A stretch of 64,000 bases of DNA from Exiguobacterium sp. s124 (GCF_018617485.1 NZ_JACSKH010000001.1:1612001-1676000), one strand, 5' to 3'; counted from the first letter of the stretch, positions 18,687 through 29,201 are shown. Translations and numbers: made by a program. The notes: generated from the letters alone by a model not told the origin.

Positions 18687-19048
18687 CAATCAATCACCTT
18701 GACGTTCTTCTCATTGAATTTCATTCCGAGTTTCTCGGCAATCGCATAAATTCTTTCTGGCGAGCTTAGTTGGGCGATTTCATACTTTAATTCTTCGTTT
18801 TCTTTTGCAACCCCATTCACCTGCTGGTTGACGGCTGCCGTGTCACGCATAATGTTATACGCTTCGTTGTGTTTTGACACCGTGATGCCACCGAACATGA
18901 CCACTGAACCAATCATCACTGGATACAGGATCGATTCAAACAAGGTCAACGTGCGTCGTTTTGGAGCAGGTATTGGTCGTTCTTGCGGAATCGGATTTCG
19001 ATTCGGTGTAACTTGAGGCTGCAACGCCTTACGGGCAGCTTCTGGCAT
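18686..19048 (-). CDS. ftsL: FtsL, division protein
   Basis: 120 residues. Cytoplasmic Pro/Arg-rich N-terminus (about 1-33), one membrane helix (about 36-55), then a short leucine-zipper-like extracellular coiled coil (VNQQVNGVAKENEELKYEIA) ending in PERIYAIAEKLGM, typical of FtsL. It pairs with DivIC and DivIB to activate septal wall synthesis. AGGAGG precedes the ATG. It lies between rsmH and pbpB, the canonical position. Confidence 0.9.
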   Translation of the reverse strand: MPEAARKALQPQVTPNRNPIPQERPIPAPKRRTLTLFESILYPVMIGSVVMFGGITVSKHNEAYNIMRDTAAVNQQVNGVAKENEELKYEIAQLSSPERIYAIAEKLGMKFNEKNVKVID

Positions 19049-19071
19049 CAGGTATCCCTCCTACAAAGTGA

Positions 19072-20004
19072 TTATTTTTGTTTTTCGGCCACTCTCAGTT
19101 TTGCCGAGCGTGAACGACGGTTATCTTCGAGTTCTCCCTCGCTCGCCACAATCGGTTTACGCGTGATCAACTTGAGTTCAGGTTCGAACTCTTTCGGGAT
19201 GACCGGCAATCCTGGCGGTAACGGCGGGTGTTGGCTCCGTTCTTTAAACACTTGTTTACAAATGCGATCTTCTAACGAATGGAACGTAATGACACAGATG
19301 CGTCCGTTTAATGCGAGTAAGTCAATCGCATCTTGAACGGCCCGGTCGAATACGTTCAACTCGTCATTGACGGCGATACGAATCGCTTGGAACGTTCTCT
19401 TCGCTGGATGACCACCTTTTCGTCTTGCTGGTGCAGGAATCGCTTCTTTAATCAAGTCGACAAGCTCAAACGTCGTCTCAATCGGTTTATCGGCACGCGC
19501 TTGCTCAATCTTTCGTGCGATTTGCTTCGAAAACTTTTCCTCCCCGTATGTAAAGAAAATACGAGCAAGTTCGCCAAACGACCATTCATTCACAACATGA
19601 TAGGCTGAAAACTCTCGCGAGCGGTCCATTCTCATATCAAGCGGCGCGTCGTAGTTATAACTGAATCCACGCTCCGCCTCATCAAGCTGTGGCGAAGAAA
19701 CGCCTAAGTCGAATAGGACGCCGTCCACTTTTGTCACGCCATGTTGCGCGAGTTCTTCTTTCAAGTGAACGAAGTTGCTCTTTATAAACGTCACACGGCC
19801 TTCATAAGGAGCCAATCGCTCTTTCGCATGCGCGAGTGCGACGTCATCTTGGTCGAACGCATATAGTTGACCCGTCGTTAGACGCTTTGCGATTTCTTCA
19901 CTATGACCCGCTCCACCTAACGTACAGTCCACATATACCCCATCTGGCTTGATGTTCAATCCCTCAATGGACTCCATTTTTAAAACCGTTTCATGCTCAA
20001 ACAT
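19072..20004 (-). CDS. rsmH: RsmH (MraW), 16S rRNA C1402 N4-methyltransferase
   Basis: 310 residues, class I SAM methyltransferase. SAM-binding motif [17 protein letters not shown] (about 26-42), then [20 protein letters not shown] and DMRMDRS; the family-specific [20 protein letters not shown] and [10 protein letters not shown] lie in the C-terminal half. It methylates N4 of C1402 in 16S rRNA. It is first in its transcript; mraZ, which normally precedes it, is missing. A consensus promoter lies about 40 bp upstream. Confidence 0.97.
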   Translation of the reverse strand: MFEHETVLKMESIEGLNIKPDGVYVDCTLGGAGHSEEIAKRLTTGQLYAFDQDDVALAHAKERLAPYEGRVTFIKSNFVHLKEELAQHGVTKVDGVLFDLGVSSPQLDEAERGFSYNYDAPLDMRMDRSREFSAYHVVNEWSFGELARIFFTYGEEKFSKQIARKIEQARADKPIETTFELVDLIKEAIPAPARRKGGHPAKRTFQAIRIAVNDELNVFDRAVQDAIDLLALNGRICVITFHSLEDRICKQVFKERSQHPPLPPGLPVIPKEFEPELKLITRKPIVASEGELEDNRRSRSAKLRVAEKQK

Positions 20005-20042
20005 TCAAAAAACCCTCTCAACCTACAAATTTCAACTGTTTT

Positions 20043-20072
20043 ATTACACTTACTTTATCATAAAAATGTCAA
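20043..20072 (-). promoter_or_regulatory. Sigma-A promoter of the rsmH-ftsL-pbpB-mur cluster
   Basis: Minus strand TTGACA (20067-20072), 18 bp, TGTAAT (20043-20048), located between the bshC terminator and the rsmH start. It is the main visible promoter for the dcw cluster. Confidence 0.75.
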
Positions 20073-20117
20073 GGTCCGTACAGGTTTTTAGCGAAAAGAG
20101 GAAACAAAAAGGTAACA

Positions 20118-20150
20118 ACAAAAAAAAGCTCCTGACAAATGTCAAGAGCT
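20118..20150 (-). terminator. Terminator after bshC
   Basis: Minus strand: AGCTCTTGACA/TGTCAGGAGCT hairpin followed by eight U residues, 14 bases after the bshC stop. Confidence 0.92.
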
Positions 20151-20163
20151 GTTCAAAAAAAGG

Positions 20164-21720
20164 TTATACCTTGAACAAACACCGTTCTGTATCCGATTGC
20201 TCATATGCGTGTTTCATCCGCTCGAAGATGTCTAATCCATGACGATTCAACATCGGAACCATCGATAAAATACGCTCTTGAGGTGCATCCATCGGGAATA
20301 GTCGAGTCGAAAGATGAATACGGCGCGCGTTCAATCGATATTGATCACGTTTCGCCTCGGCACGCATCTCATCTGCCAAACGTTCGAGAACGTGTCTCGA
20401 CTTCGATTCAAATCGTCTTCCGTGGCTGCGAGCTTCCTGACTAACCGCCTCCGTGAGTGTCCGATACGCGTACAACTTCGCTTCAAACGCCTCATCATCA
20501 AACGGATGGTCAGGTAACGGCCGTTTCATATATTCCTCTAGCGTGACGCTCTCTTGTCTTAATTTCTTTTCGTCGTTACTCGAGACGATCAAACCACCGA
20601 GACGTGGTAACAGTAGCGGCATCTTCCATCCGAGTTCGTGGAATAACGGACGGAGTTGTAGCCAATAGGCGATTTCCCCAGGACCCGCTACATAGCCGAG
20701 CGTAGGGAACAAATAGTCTTGCATGAGCGGCCTGGAGACCACGTTATTCGAAAAGCGTTCGGGGTGTGCCTCAATTTCACGGAGCAATTCGGTTTCCGTG
20801 AATCGATGACCACGTTTCGTCGTGTACACCCCGTCAGTTTTGGTGAGCAACTCACGTGTGCCGTCATGATAAAACAGATGCGCCGCCTCTTTGTTTAAAT
20901 CGACTGCCGGCATTCCGTCTTCAAAAGCGTCCTCAAGTGCTAGATGCAATGCATCATGTTGCTCGATGAGCCGACGGAACATCGGGCGTTCAAGCGCGCG
21001 TATGTCTTTTGCGTGCGGATCAAATAATAAGAAGTCGTTCCCTACGAAACGACGCATCATCCCTCCGAAAAACTGAGCGAACGAATGACTCCCTTGTATG
21101 AGTTCGATCAACGCATGGTACAGACGTGATGTATGCGGTGTCTCCGTCTCATTCAACAGCAACCGCTGCGCCATTTGCACAAGCTCGAGCTTCACGCGAT
21201 CGAATTCGAGCTCCCCGACAGATGCTTTCCCTGCTAGCGGAAGCGTCGACAAGGCGTCTTTCTTTAAAGTTCTCGAAAACGTCTGTGTCGTGAAGACGTG
21301 ATTGATTTCCGCGAAGTCATGATCTTCCGTCGCCATCCAGAAAATCGGAAGGACGGGTTTACCGAGCTTTGCTTCCGCTTCTTTCGCTCGTTTGATGACC
21401 GCCATCAATTTATATACAGCGAACAAGGGTCCACCGTACACACCGACTTGTTGCCCGGTCACCATGACATATGCTTCCCGCTGTTCGAGTAAATCGAGAT
21501 TCGCTGATAAACGTTCCGATAGTTCCCCGAACTGCCGTTGTTGCTGTTTTAAAATTTGGACGAGCTCATGCAGATGGTCGTACGAACGTCCTGCAATTTC
21601 TCTTGCACGCTCCTCGACCTCATCCATGCCTCGATAATCGAGCCAACGTCCATACCCTTGCTCGACTTGGATCATCGGAGATGTGGGTGCATATAGGGCA
21701 TCAAATGCTTCTACCTTCAC
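20164..21720 (-). CDS. bshC: BshC, bacillithiol synthase (cysteine-adding enzyme)
   Basis: 518 residues from a GTG at 21720. I prefer this start because AAAGGAAG lies nine bases upstream; the ATG at 21744 overlaps that ribosome site. The protein has a Rossmann core, with VMVTGQQVGVYGGPLFAVYKL and PVLPIFWMATEDHDFAEINH as family signatures, and a long coiled-coil region near the C-terminus. It ligates cysteine to GlcN-malate, the last step of bacillithiol synthesis, the thiol redox buffer of many Firmicutes. In B. subtilis (yllA) it sits just before mraZ-rsmH, as here minus mraZ. Confidence 0.92.
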   Translation of the reverse strand: MKVEAFDALYAPTSPMIQVEQGYGRWLDYRGMDEVEERAREIAGRSYDHLHELVQILKQQQRQFGELSERLSANLDLLEQREAYVMVTGQQVGVYGGPLFAVYKLMAVIKRAKEAEAKLGKPVLPIFWMATEDHDFAEINHVFTTQTFSRTLKKDALSTLPLAGKASVGELEFDRVKLELVQMAQRLLLNETETPHTSRLYHALIELIQGSHSFAQFFGGMMRRFVGNDFLLFDPHAKDIRALERPMFRRLIEQHDALHLALEDAFEDGMPAVDLNKEAAHLFYHDGTRELLTKTDGVYTTKRGHRFTETELLREIEAHPERFSNNVVSRPLMQDYLFPTLGYVAGPGEIAYWLQLRPLFHELGWKMPLLLPRLGGLIVSSNDEKKLRQESVTLEEYMKRPLPDHPFDDEAFEAKLYAYRTLTEAVSQEARSHGRRFESKSRHVLERLADEMRAEAKRDQYRLNARRIHLSTRLFPMDAPQERILSMVPMLNRHGLDIFERMKHAYEQSDTERCLFKV

Positions 21721-21744
21721 GTATAACAACTTCCTTTCAATCAA

Positions 21745-22104
21745 TCAACGAATCATTTCTTGAGCCACGCCGATCGCAAATAAAATGGCATGCGTCGGGA
21801 CTAGGAGTAAAAAGAGGAGACGCCAGCCATGGACGAACATCTTTGTGAACAATACTTCCTCATATCGAACCCGTTGCCAGATCGCATTGATCGGAAAGAT
21901 GGCACAGCAGGCCGCAAGCAATAGAAGAAACATTTCCGTCCCGACGATGGCCTCAAGTAAAACGCCACAAGCATAAAACCAGAGCACGACTCCGGCATCA
22001 CATGCGAGTTTGAATGAGTTGATTGATTTCGGCATAATTTTTCTAAGTATCATATACACCATAAACCATAAGATGAGTGGAAATGAAACGATATACACTA
22101 ACAC
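21745..22104 (-). CDS. DUF3397-like membrane protein
   Basis: 119 residues, almost entirely hydrophobic, with four predicted membrane helices and a short basic stretch (IWQRVRYEEVLFTKMFVHGWR) before the last helix. Length, topology and place beside bshC and panE match Bacillaceae DUF3397 proteins, whose function is unknown. The start is GTG at 22104, ten bases after GGAG, and overlaps the panE stop by seven bases. It probably shares a transcript with panE. Confidence 0.65.
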   Translation of the reverse strand: MLVYIVSFPLILWFMVYMILRKIMPKSINSFKLACDAGVVLWFYACGVLLEAIVGTEMFLLLLAACCAIFPINAIWQRVRYEEVLFTKMFVHGWRLLFLLLVPTHAILFAIGVAQEMIR

Positions 22105-22940
22105 GATGCGCTCGCTCCTATAATCAGTTTATGTAGCAGTGGAATAACGGTAAGTGAAATCTTCATTTGTTCAGCTTTCTCCATGACAGGTTTCAAAATG
22201 GCATCCACCTCTGTCGGCCTACCTTCCTCAAGATCACGCAACATGGAAGAACGATTCTCCGCAGTACGCTCGATGATGGACTCGATATACGAATACGAGA
22301 CACGCTTTGAAAATAAAGGCGTCAATTCTTCATAAATGGAATGCGCAATCTCACGATACGGCGCGTTCGCGAGCGCCCCATTCGGAACACGGCACAACGC
22401 TGTGATCGGATTGATAATCGCATTTGCGAACAGTTTTTCGACGACGACTTGTTCGATGTCGTCTTCCCAGATGACCTGAAGCGGACTATCTTGAAGTGTG
22501 ATCGGAAGGAGACCTGTCATACTCCCGATTCGTATACGACCGAGCCCTCGATGCTCGATCGCGTCCCCTTGATTCGTCACCCCATGTTCGACGACACCTA
22601 AATGAAACCCATGACGTTTCGCATAGTCTAGATGGGCAATGCCGTTCGAACAAATGAACACCGGAACCGCTCCGGAGAGTCGTGCCGTCGCCTGTTCGAC
22701 TTGGTGAGCTTTCGTCGTGACAAAAAAGAGATCCTGGTCAGTCTCTTGTAACGTCGTGCTAGATTGAAGCGACACACGTGCTGAGCCGCTCGTCACGCCC
22801 GTTCGCGTGATGGAGAGATGTGCGTCAGACGATGCGTTTCGTGCGTATACCGTCACCTCATAATCATCAGCGAGCAAGGATGCCATCAATAGTCCGACCG
22901 CCCCGTTCCCGATGATGCCAATCCGTTTAATGGAGTTCAT
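22098..22940 (-). CDS. panE: 2-dehydropantoate 2-reductase (ketopantoate reductase)
   Basis: 280 residues, slightly short for the family (about 300). The N-terminal NADPH-binding motif is IGIIGNGAVGLLMASLLA; VVEKLFANAIINPITALCRV carries the catalytic lysine and the asparagine/threonine of the substrate site; the C-terminal helical domain ends near VIPLLHKLI. It reduces ketopantoate to pantoate for pantothenate and CoA synthesis, linking with coaD at 26040. Equivalent to B. subtilis YlbQ. AGGAGG precedes the ATG. Confidence 0.88.
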   Translation of the reverse strand: MNSIKRIGIIGNGAVGLLMASLLADDYEVTVYARNASSDAHLSITRTGVTSGSARVSLQSSTTLQETDQDLFFVTTKAHQVEQATARLSGAVPVFICSNGIAHLDYAKRHGFHLGVVEHGVTNQGDAIEHRGLGRIRIGSMTGLLPITLQDSPLQVIWEDDIEQVVVEKLFANAIINPITALCRVPNGALANAPYREIAHSIYEELTPLFSKRVSYSYIESIIERTAENRSSMLRDLEEGRPTEVDAILKPVMEKAEQMKISLTVIPLLHKLIIGASASC

Positions 22941-22979
22941 ACATGCTTTCCTCCTGATTAGAACTATTTTCGCACAAAA

Positions 22980-23009
22980 AGTTTACCACATCTTCTCGTC
23001 ATGACCCAA
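22980..23009 (-). promoter_or_regulatory. Likely panE promoter
   Basis: Minus strand TTGGGT (23004-23009), 18 bp, TAAACT (22980-22985), between the rpmF terminator and panE. Moderate matches only. Confidence 0.45.
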
Positions 23010-23019
23010 AAATGACAAA

Positions 23020-23054
23020 CAAAAAAAGAAGCGACCTGATGTCAGGTCACTTCT
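23020..23054 (-). terminator. Terminator after rpmF
   Basis: Minus strand: AGAAGTGACCTGA/TCAGGTCGCTTCT hairpin followed by seven U residues, just beyond the rpmF stop. Confidence 0.93.
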
Positions 23055-23061
23055 TCTCGCA

Positions 23062-23235
23062 TTATTTGCTTGTCACTTCTTTACCGTTATAATGTCCGCA
23101 AGATTTGCAAACACGGTGTGAAAGTTTCATTTCGCCACAGTTCGGGCACTCGTTCATACCAGGTACGTTGAGTTTGAAGTGAGTACGACGAAGACGTTTG
23201 CGAGTTTTCGACGTTCTACGGAATGGTACTGCCAT
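23062..23235 (-). CDS. rpmF: Ribosomal protein L32
   Basis: 57 residues. The basic N-terminus [20 protein letters not shown] is the L32 signature, and the four zinc ligands are in CPNCGE and CKSCGHY, so this is the zinc-binding (C+) form. It is a structural protein of the 50S subunit. The ATG at 23235 follows AAGGAGGTGG; a longer in-frame reading upstream has no support. It lies 22 bp after ylbN, as in most Firmicutes. Confidence 0.97.
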
Positions 23236-23257
23236 CGTTGTCCACCTCCTTGAAAAG

Positions 23258-23785
23258 TTAACCTTCCTCGTTCTCTTTTTTCGAGAACAGGTCGGCCAGT
23301 CCCGCGAATCGCGGGTCAATTTTTGGTTGGGCTTCGGGCTGTTCGTCAGTAAGCGTCCAGCCTTCTCCTTCAACCTGAGTTTTGTCTGTTTCGTTCCCGT
23401 AAACTTGCATCGGGACGTCTAACATGATGAGCTCTTTTACGATCGGCACAAGACTGATCGTATTTCCTTCTGGCAAATTCACGTCATCGAATTGCTCCGT
23501 ATAACGCCCATTCTCCAAAAAGAAAGGCTCGAGCGATTCAATATCGAATTCATAAGTGACGTCTTCTAACGTTCGCGCATCTGGCAACGTCAGATCACCT
23601 TGAATCTTCAGATTGAATGTAACTTGATTAGATGTGAACGATGCATCCCCGTGCACATGCACCGGGCGAATCGAACGGATATCCGGATGGAGCTGAGTCA
23701 GCTCTGGTAGTTCTACCATCTCATCGATCGTAAAACCGTCACCCTGGTTTCGGAGCTTAAGTAGCTGTGCAATAGACCATTTCAT
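23258..23785 (-). CDS. ylbN: YlbN, DUF177 family (YceD-like)
   Basis: 175 residues from the ATG at 23785, which GAGGTGA precedes; an upstream in-frame start would include the promoter. It begins [13 protein letters not shown] like B. subtilis YlbN. DUF177/YceD proteins are encoded beside rpmF in bacteria and plastids and are required for 23S rRNA accumulation in the plastid case; the bacterial role is inferred to be 50S-related. The C-terminus is rich in Asp/Glu and has the conserved [12 protein letters not shown] motif. Confidence 0.88.
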
Positions 23786-23813
23786 CCGAATCACCTCAAT
23801 TGCAACAATATGA

Positions 23814-23842
23814 ATTATAGATAGGCCAACTTGTTTTGTCAA
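23814..23842 (-). promoter_or_regulatory. Consensus sigma-A promoter of ylbN-rpmF
   Basis: Minus strand TTGACA (23837-23842), 17 bp, TATAAT (23814-23819): a perfect match in both hexamers and spacing, about 30 bp before the ylbN start. Confidence 0.93.
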
Positions 23843-23941
23843 TGTTTTTTCTTTACACTAAAATCAGTTGACGACGGCGCTTTGCCAAAGCGTACTTACT
23901 CATCTTACACCAATCCATACGACAATGCAAAGGAGTAAATC

Positions 23942-25050
23942 ATGCAAAAGACGGCCATTATTGCAGAGTACAATCCGTTTCACAACGGACACTTTTATCA
24001 AGCGCAAACTGCACGTCAAGAAACGGGTGCTGATGTCATGATTGCCATCATGAGTGCACAGTTCACTCAGCGAGGAGAACCGGCCTCTTTCGATAAGTGG
24101 AAACGGGCTATAGCAGCCGTCGAGAGCGGGGCAATCGATCTTGTCGTCGAACTGCCTACCAAGTACGGGGTACAGCGAGCGGATCGTTTTGCCACGTCTG
24201 CTGTTTCGATTGCAGAACAACTTCGTTGCCAAACGTTATCGTTCGGAAGCGAAAGCGGTGACGTCGACGCCATTGTTCACGCTGCTCAATCAAATGTCGA
24301 AGAGTCGCCTCTATATAAAGAGGCACTCCATCAAGCGTTACAAGAAGGACATTCATCGGCGCAAGCTTCGAGCCGAGCGTTTCATACTGTCTATCCGTCC
24401 TTTGATTTGACACGCCCTAACAATATTTTGGCCTATCATTATGCCAAAGCTGCGAAGACGATTCAGCTACATACGGTCAAGCGTCTCGGTGCAGATTTTC
24501 ATGATACCTCACTCACGGACGTCATGTCGGCCACAGGCATTCGTGCCCATTACTTAGACACGGGTGAAGTTCGTGCCGTTCCTGCATCCACTGAAGCGAT
24601 GTTTCGGACGCAATCGATGACGCATTGGGAACTGTATTGGCCCGTCTTACAATACAAGCTTCGGACGTTACCGCTCCACACATTGACCGAACTCGTTGGC
24701 ATTGATGCTTCTCTTGCACCACGTCTGAAGCGAGCTGGGCTCGAAACATCATTTGACGCTGCCCTCACAGCCGTTTCGACACGTCGATATACGCGTACAT
24801 CGATTCAACGGGCGTTCGTGTCCGTCCTTCTGCACTGGTTAAAAGATGACGTACCGACACGTTTTGACGATGTCCCGTACGTCAGGCCGCTCGCTTTTAA
24901 CGAAATCGGTCGCATGGCGTTACGGGATGTGAAAAAAGAGTTGCCGCTCCTCAGTAAATATGACGAGCGTCTCGATTTTGAAGCCCGCGTTACCGAAGCG
25001 TATCGACTGCCGCTTCATAACGACGCACTAATCGAACATCGGCAACGACC

Positions 25051-25072
<22 letters not shown>
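23942..25072 (+). CDS. tmcAL: TmcAL, tRNA-Met cytidine acetate ligase (YlbM)
   Basis: 376 residues. The nucleotidyltransferase-type motif AEYNPFHNGHFYQ (HxGH at 14-17) and MSAQFTQRGEPASFDKWKRA are signatures of the HIGH_NTase1/TmcAL family; HYAKAA and SATGIRAHYLDTGE come later. It activates acetate with ATP and acetylates the wobble cytidine (ac4C34) of elongator tRNA-Met. The ATG follows AAAGGAG. It is divergent from ylbN and its last 22 bases overlap the convergent ylbL, as an antiparallel 3' overlap. Confidence 0.93.
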
Positions 25073-27106
<2,034 letters not shown>

Positions 27107-27117
27107 GTCTTTCCCTC

Positions 27118-27153
27118 CAGCAGAAAAGATGAAGGTGATGCCACCTTCATCTT
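27118..27153 (-). terminator. Hairpin between ylbG and rsmD
   Basis: A near-perfect stem (GATGAAGGTG / CACCTTCATC with a short loop) lies between the ylbG stop and the rsmD ribosome site. On the minus strand it is followed by TTTTCTG, so termination of ylbG read-through is plausible but may be partial. Confidence 0.6.
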
Positions 27154-27158
27154 TTTGT

Positions 27159-27413
27159 TTATTTCGATTTTGTCTCGTACGTTTCGGAAATGAACGGGCG
27201 CTCGCTCCGAACGACCGATTCCACGAACGGCAATGCCTTCACTTGTTCGAGTACGGCTTCATGACCTTCGAGGTCCGTGTAAAGAAACGCATATTTTTCT
27301 CGTTTTGAGACAAAGTACAGATTCGCATAACGTCTTAACGCTTTCACTTGTTTCAAGGAATTCACGTATACGACGAAACCGATCCGTTCATTCAACTTAG
27401 ACGGCGCATCCAC
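27159..27413 (-). CDS. ylbG: YlbG, DUF2129 family cytoplasmic protein
   Basis: 84 residues from the GTG at 27413. This start is chosen because GGAGGAGG lies eight bases upstream, inside the Gly-rich 3' end of ylbF. The protein matches the YlbG family core (ERIGFVVYVNSLKQVKALRR, then YFVSKREKYAFLYTD). Function unknown; it is always next to ylbF/rsmD in Bacillales. It overlaps ylbF by 17 bases, so the two are probably translationally coupled. Confidence 0.85.
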   Translation of the reverse strand: MDAPSKLNERIGFVVYVNSLKQVKALRRYANLYFVSKREKYAFLYTDLEGHEAVLEQVKALPFVESVVRSERPFISETYETKSK

Positions 27414-27846
27414 AACTTCCGCCTCCTCCGCAACTGCCCCCTCCAGAACATCCACCTTCGTCAAAGAATGGATTACCGGTCGGGACTTTGATTTTAGGAG
27501 ATACTGAATGAGCTAACAGTTCACTCACTTCCCCTAATAACTTATCCAAGTTTCGTTCCGCTTTTTTGAACGCTGCAATCTCTGGCTGGACATCGAGGCG
27601 ACGTTTGATGAGATGCATCTCTTTTTTGATGCGGTCGTGGTCCGGATGATGCTTCCCGAAGCGCTGGACATACTCATAGTCCTCTTTCATCTTTAAGAAC
27701 TCACGCTCGATTTCCTTTGCTTCTTGTGATGCGAGACGTGCCGCTTTCGTTTGAATATATGTTTGAAACGATTCGCTTGCTTCAATCAAATCGGTCAATT
27801 CTTCAGTTTGATCGAGCAGGGCAATCGTCTGTTCAGTGATTATCAT
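27397..27846 (-). CDS. ylbF: YlbF, RNase Y specificity complex subunit
   Basis: 149 residues from the ATG at 27846, preceded by AAAGGGTGAGG. It is mostly helical (YlbF/YmcA fold) and ends in a Gly-rich tail with four cysteines (GCSGGGSCGGGGSCGCAV). In B. subtilis YlbF, YmcA and YaaT form a [4Fe-4S]-containing complex that directs RNase Y processing of polycistronic mRNAs and affects competence and biofilm formation. The C-terminal cysteines are the presumed cluster ligands. First of a minus-strand run ylbF-ylbG-rsmD-coaD-ylbL. Confidence 0.9.
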   Translation of the reverse strand: MIITEQTIALLDQTEELTDLIEASESFQTYIQTKAARLASQEAKEIEREFLKMKEDYEYVQRFGKHHPDHDRIKKEMHLIKRRLDVQPEIAAFKKAERNLDKLLGEVSELLAHSVSPKIKVPTGNPFFDEGGCSGGGSCGGGGSCGCAV

Positions 27847-27907
27847 ACCCCTCACCCTTTCTGCCATGATTTTACCACAATTGTTTCCCTATGTAAGCAA
27901 TCCACAC

Positions 27908-27913
27908 TATAAT
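27908..27913 (+). promoter_or_regulatory. -10 element for the ATP-grasp gene
   Basis: A consensus TATAAT is found in the ylbF/ATP-grasp divergent gap. No good -35 stands 16-18 bp upstream (TTCCCT at 17 bp, TTGTTT at 21 bp), so only the -10 is supported. Confidence 0.45.
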
Positions 27914-27978
27914 TGAAGTTGACCGCAAGGCGTTCAATGTAGAAAGGAAGTGAATAGACGCACGATGTGTGTCTGTAT

Positions 27979-28734
27979 ATGAAAAAAGTTTCTTTTAATA
28001 TGATTCGATCGGCCGGTATAAAGACGGAGTATGCAAAGCCTGAATATTATTACGACCAACTCGATAAAGTTCGTGAAGCTGACCTCGTCTTGTTCCCTGA
28101 GTATTGGATGGTCAATTCCATTATATACGGGATGAACAAAGCCATTTTCCCGTCCCCTGCGACTTATCACCTCGGGCATGACAAGATCGAGATGACGCGT
28201 GCCTTTAAAGCGACGTATCCTCACCGCATCCCAAAGACGCTCATTTACGGAAAAAATCCATATACAATCGAACGGGTATTGGAAGAGTTTCATTATCCAT
28301 TCGTCGCCAAAAAAGCAAAATCTTCGATGGGCCAAGGTGTATGGTTGATTAAAAACGACCAAGACTGGTTAGAATATGTCGAGAACCACGATACGTTCTA
28401 CGTCCAAGAATTCATCCCGAATGATCGTGACTTACGGGTCATCATCATCGGCGAGGAAGTGGTTGGATCCTATTGGCGTGTCAGCGAAGCCTTCTTGAAT
28501 AACGTCGCCCAAGGAGCAAACTTCTCTTATGAGGATATTCCGGAAGACGTCGTTCAAGAAATTCAATCGATTGCCAATACGTTACACATCAATCACGCAG
28601 CGTTTGACGTCATCGTGACCGAGGACGGATTTTATATTTTGGAGTTCAACGTCTTTTTCGGTTCGGAAGGACTCCTCCCACTCGGCGTGAAACTCACTCA
28701 AAAAATCGAGGAATACTTAAATACATTAAGCTGA
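27979..28734 (+). CDS. RimK-like ATP-grasp protein, substrate unknown
   Basis: 251 residues from the ATG at 27979. The ATP-grasp fold is visible: a lysine-rich strand FVAKKAKSSMGQGVWLI (glycine-rich ATP loop), FYVQEFIPNDRDLRVIIIGE (linker and hinge typical of RimK/carboxylate-amine ligases) and the metal-binding FYILEFNVFFGSEGLLPLG. The N-terminal part (ADLVLFPEYWMVNSIIYGM) is a pre-ATP-grasp domain. Members join a carboxylate to an amine or thiol using ATP. No obvious acceptor peptide or partner enzyme lies nearby, so the substrate cannot be named. The start is uncertain: a GTG at 27967 is also in frame, and AAAGGAAG (27943-27950) is far from both. Confidence 0.75.
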   Translation: MKKVSFNMIRSAGIKTEYAKPEYYYDQLDKVREADLVLFPEYWMVNSIIYGMNKAIFPSPATYHLGHDKIEMTRAFKATYPHRIPKTLIYGKNPYTIERVLEEFHYPFVAKKAKSSMGQGVWLIKNDQDWLEYVENHDTFYVQEFIPNDRDLRVIIIGEEVVGSYWRVSEAFLNNVAQGANFSYEDIPEDVVQEIQSIANTLHINHAAFDVIVTEDGFYILEFNVFFGSEGLLPLGVKLTQKIEEYLNTLS

Positions 28735-28838
28735 TCAATCGTTCATCTTTTTTTCACAATTTGAACACACGTTATTCCAAGAACGTTTTTGAATATGGTA
28801 TGATGACATATGAGGTTTATTCGAAAAGGGGGATTATG

Positions 28839-29201
28839 ATGAAATTTGAGCAGTTCCACATCGAGGGAAAAGAAATCCGTTTTGGTTTGCTCGAGACGAT
28901 CATGGATCATCATCATTTCATCCGTGAAGGTGCTTGGGACTACGAGCGTGCCACGTATGATATGAAATATGAGAAACAATCGACTGGCGAAACATTCTAC
29001 CTTCGCTTACCTGTATACGCGATTGAAGGTCAAATCGAAGATCGTCACGCTGTCGTAAAAATGCTCACACCGATTTTAGGAAAGCATTATTACCCACACG
29101 GTGTTGAATACGATGAAGTCTTCCCAGAAGAAATCGTCCGCGATTGCGAACGTCGTCTAAAGGCTCTCGCCGAAACACTAGAAGTCAAACCCCTTGCATA
29201 A
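28839..29201 (+). CDS. YugN-like family protein
   Basis: 120 residues from the second of two adjacent ATGs (28836, 28839), after AAAAGGGGG. The conserved YugN core is present: EGAWDYERATYDMKYE, YAIEGQIEDRHAVVKMLTPIL and KHYYPHGVEYDEVFP. Function is unknown in the family. A separate -10 (TATGAT, 28799-28804) lies just upstream, so it can be transcribed apart from the ATP-grasp gene. Two terminators follow. Confidence 0.85.
   Translation: MKFEQFHIEGKEIRFGLLETIMDHHHFIREGAWDYERATYDMKYEKQSTGETFYLRLPVYAIEGQIEDRHAVVKMLTPILGKHYYPHGVEYDEVFPEEIVRDCERRLKALAETLEVKPLA

Noticed and set aside
23236-23373. N-terminal extension of rpmF to 103 residues
   Set aside because: L32 has about 57 residues; the ATG at 23235 has an ideal ribosome site and the extension overlaps ylbN.
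27934-28362. 142-codon frame on minus over the ATP-grasp gene
   Set aside because: The plus strand encodes a clear ATP-grasp fold; this frame would also cover the promoter region.
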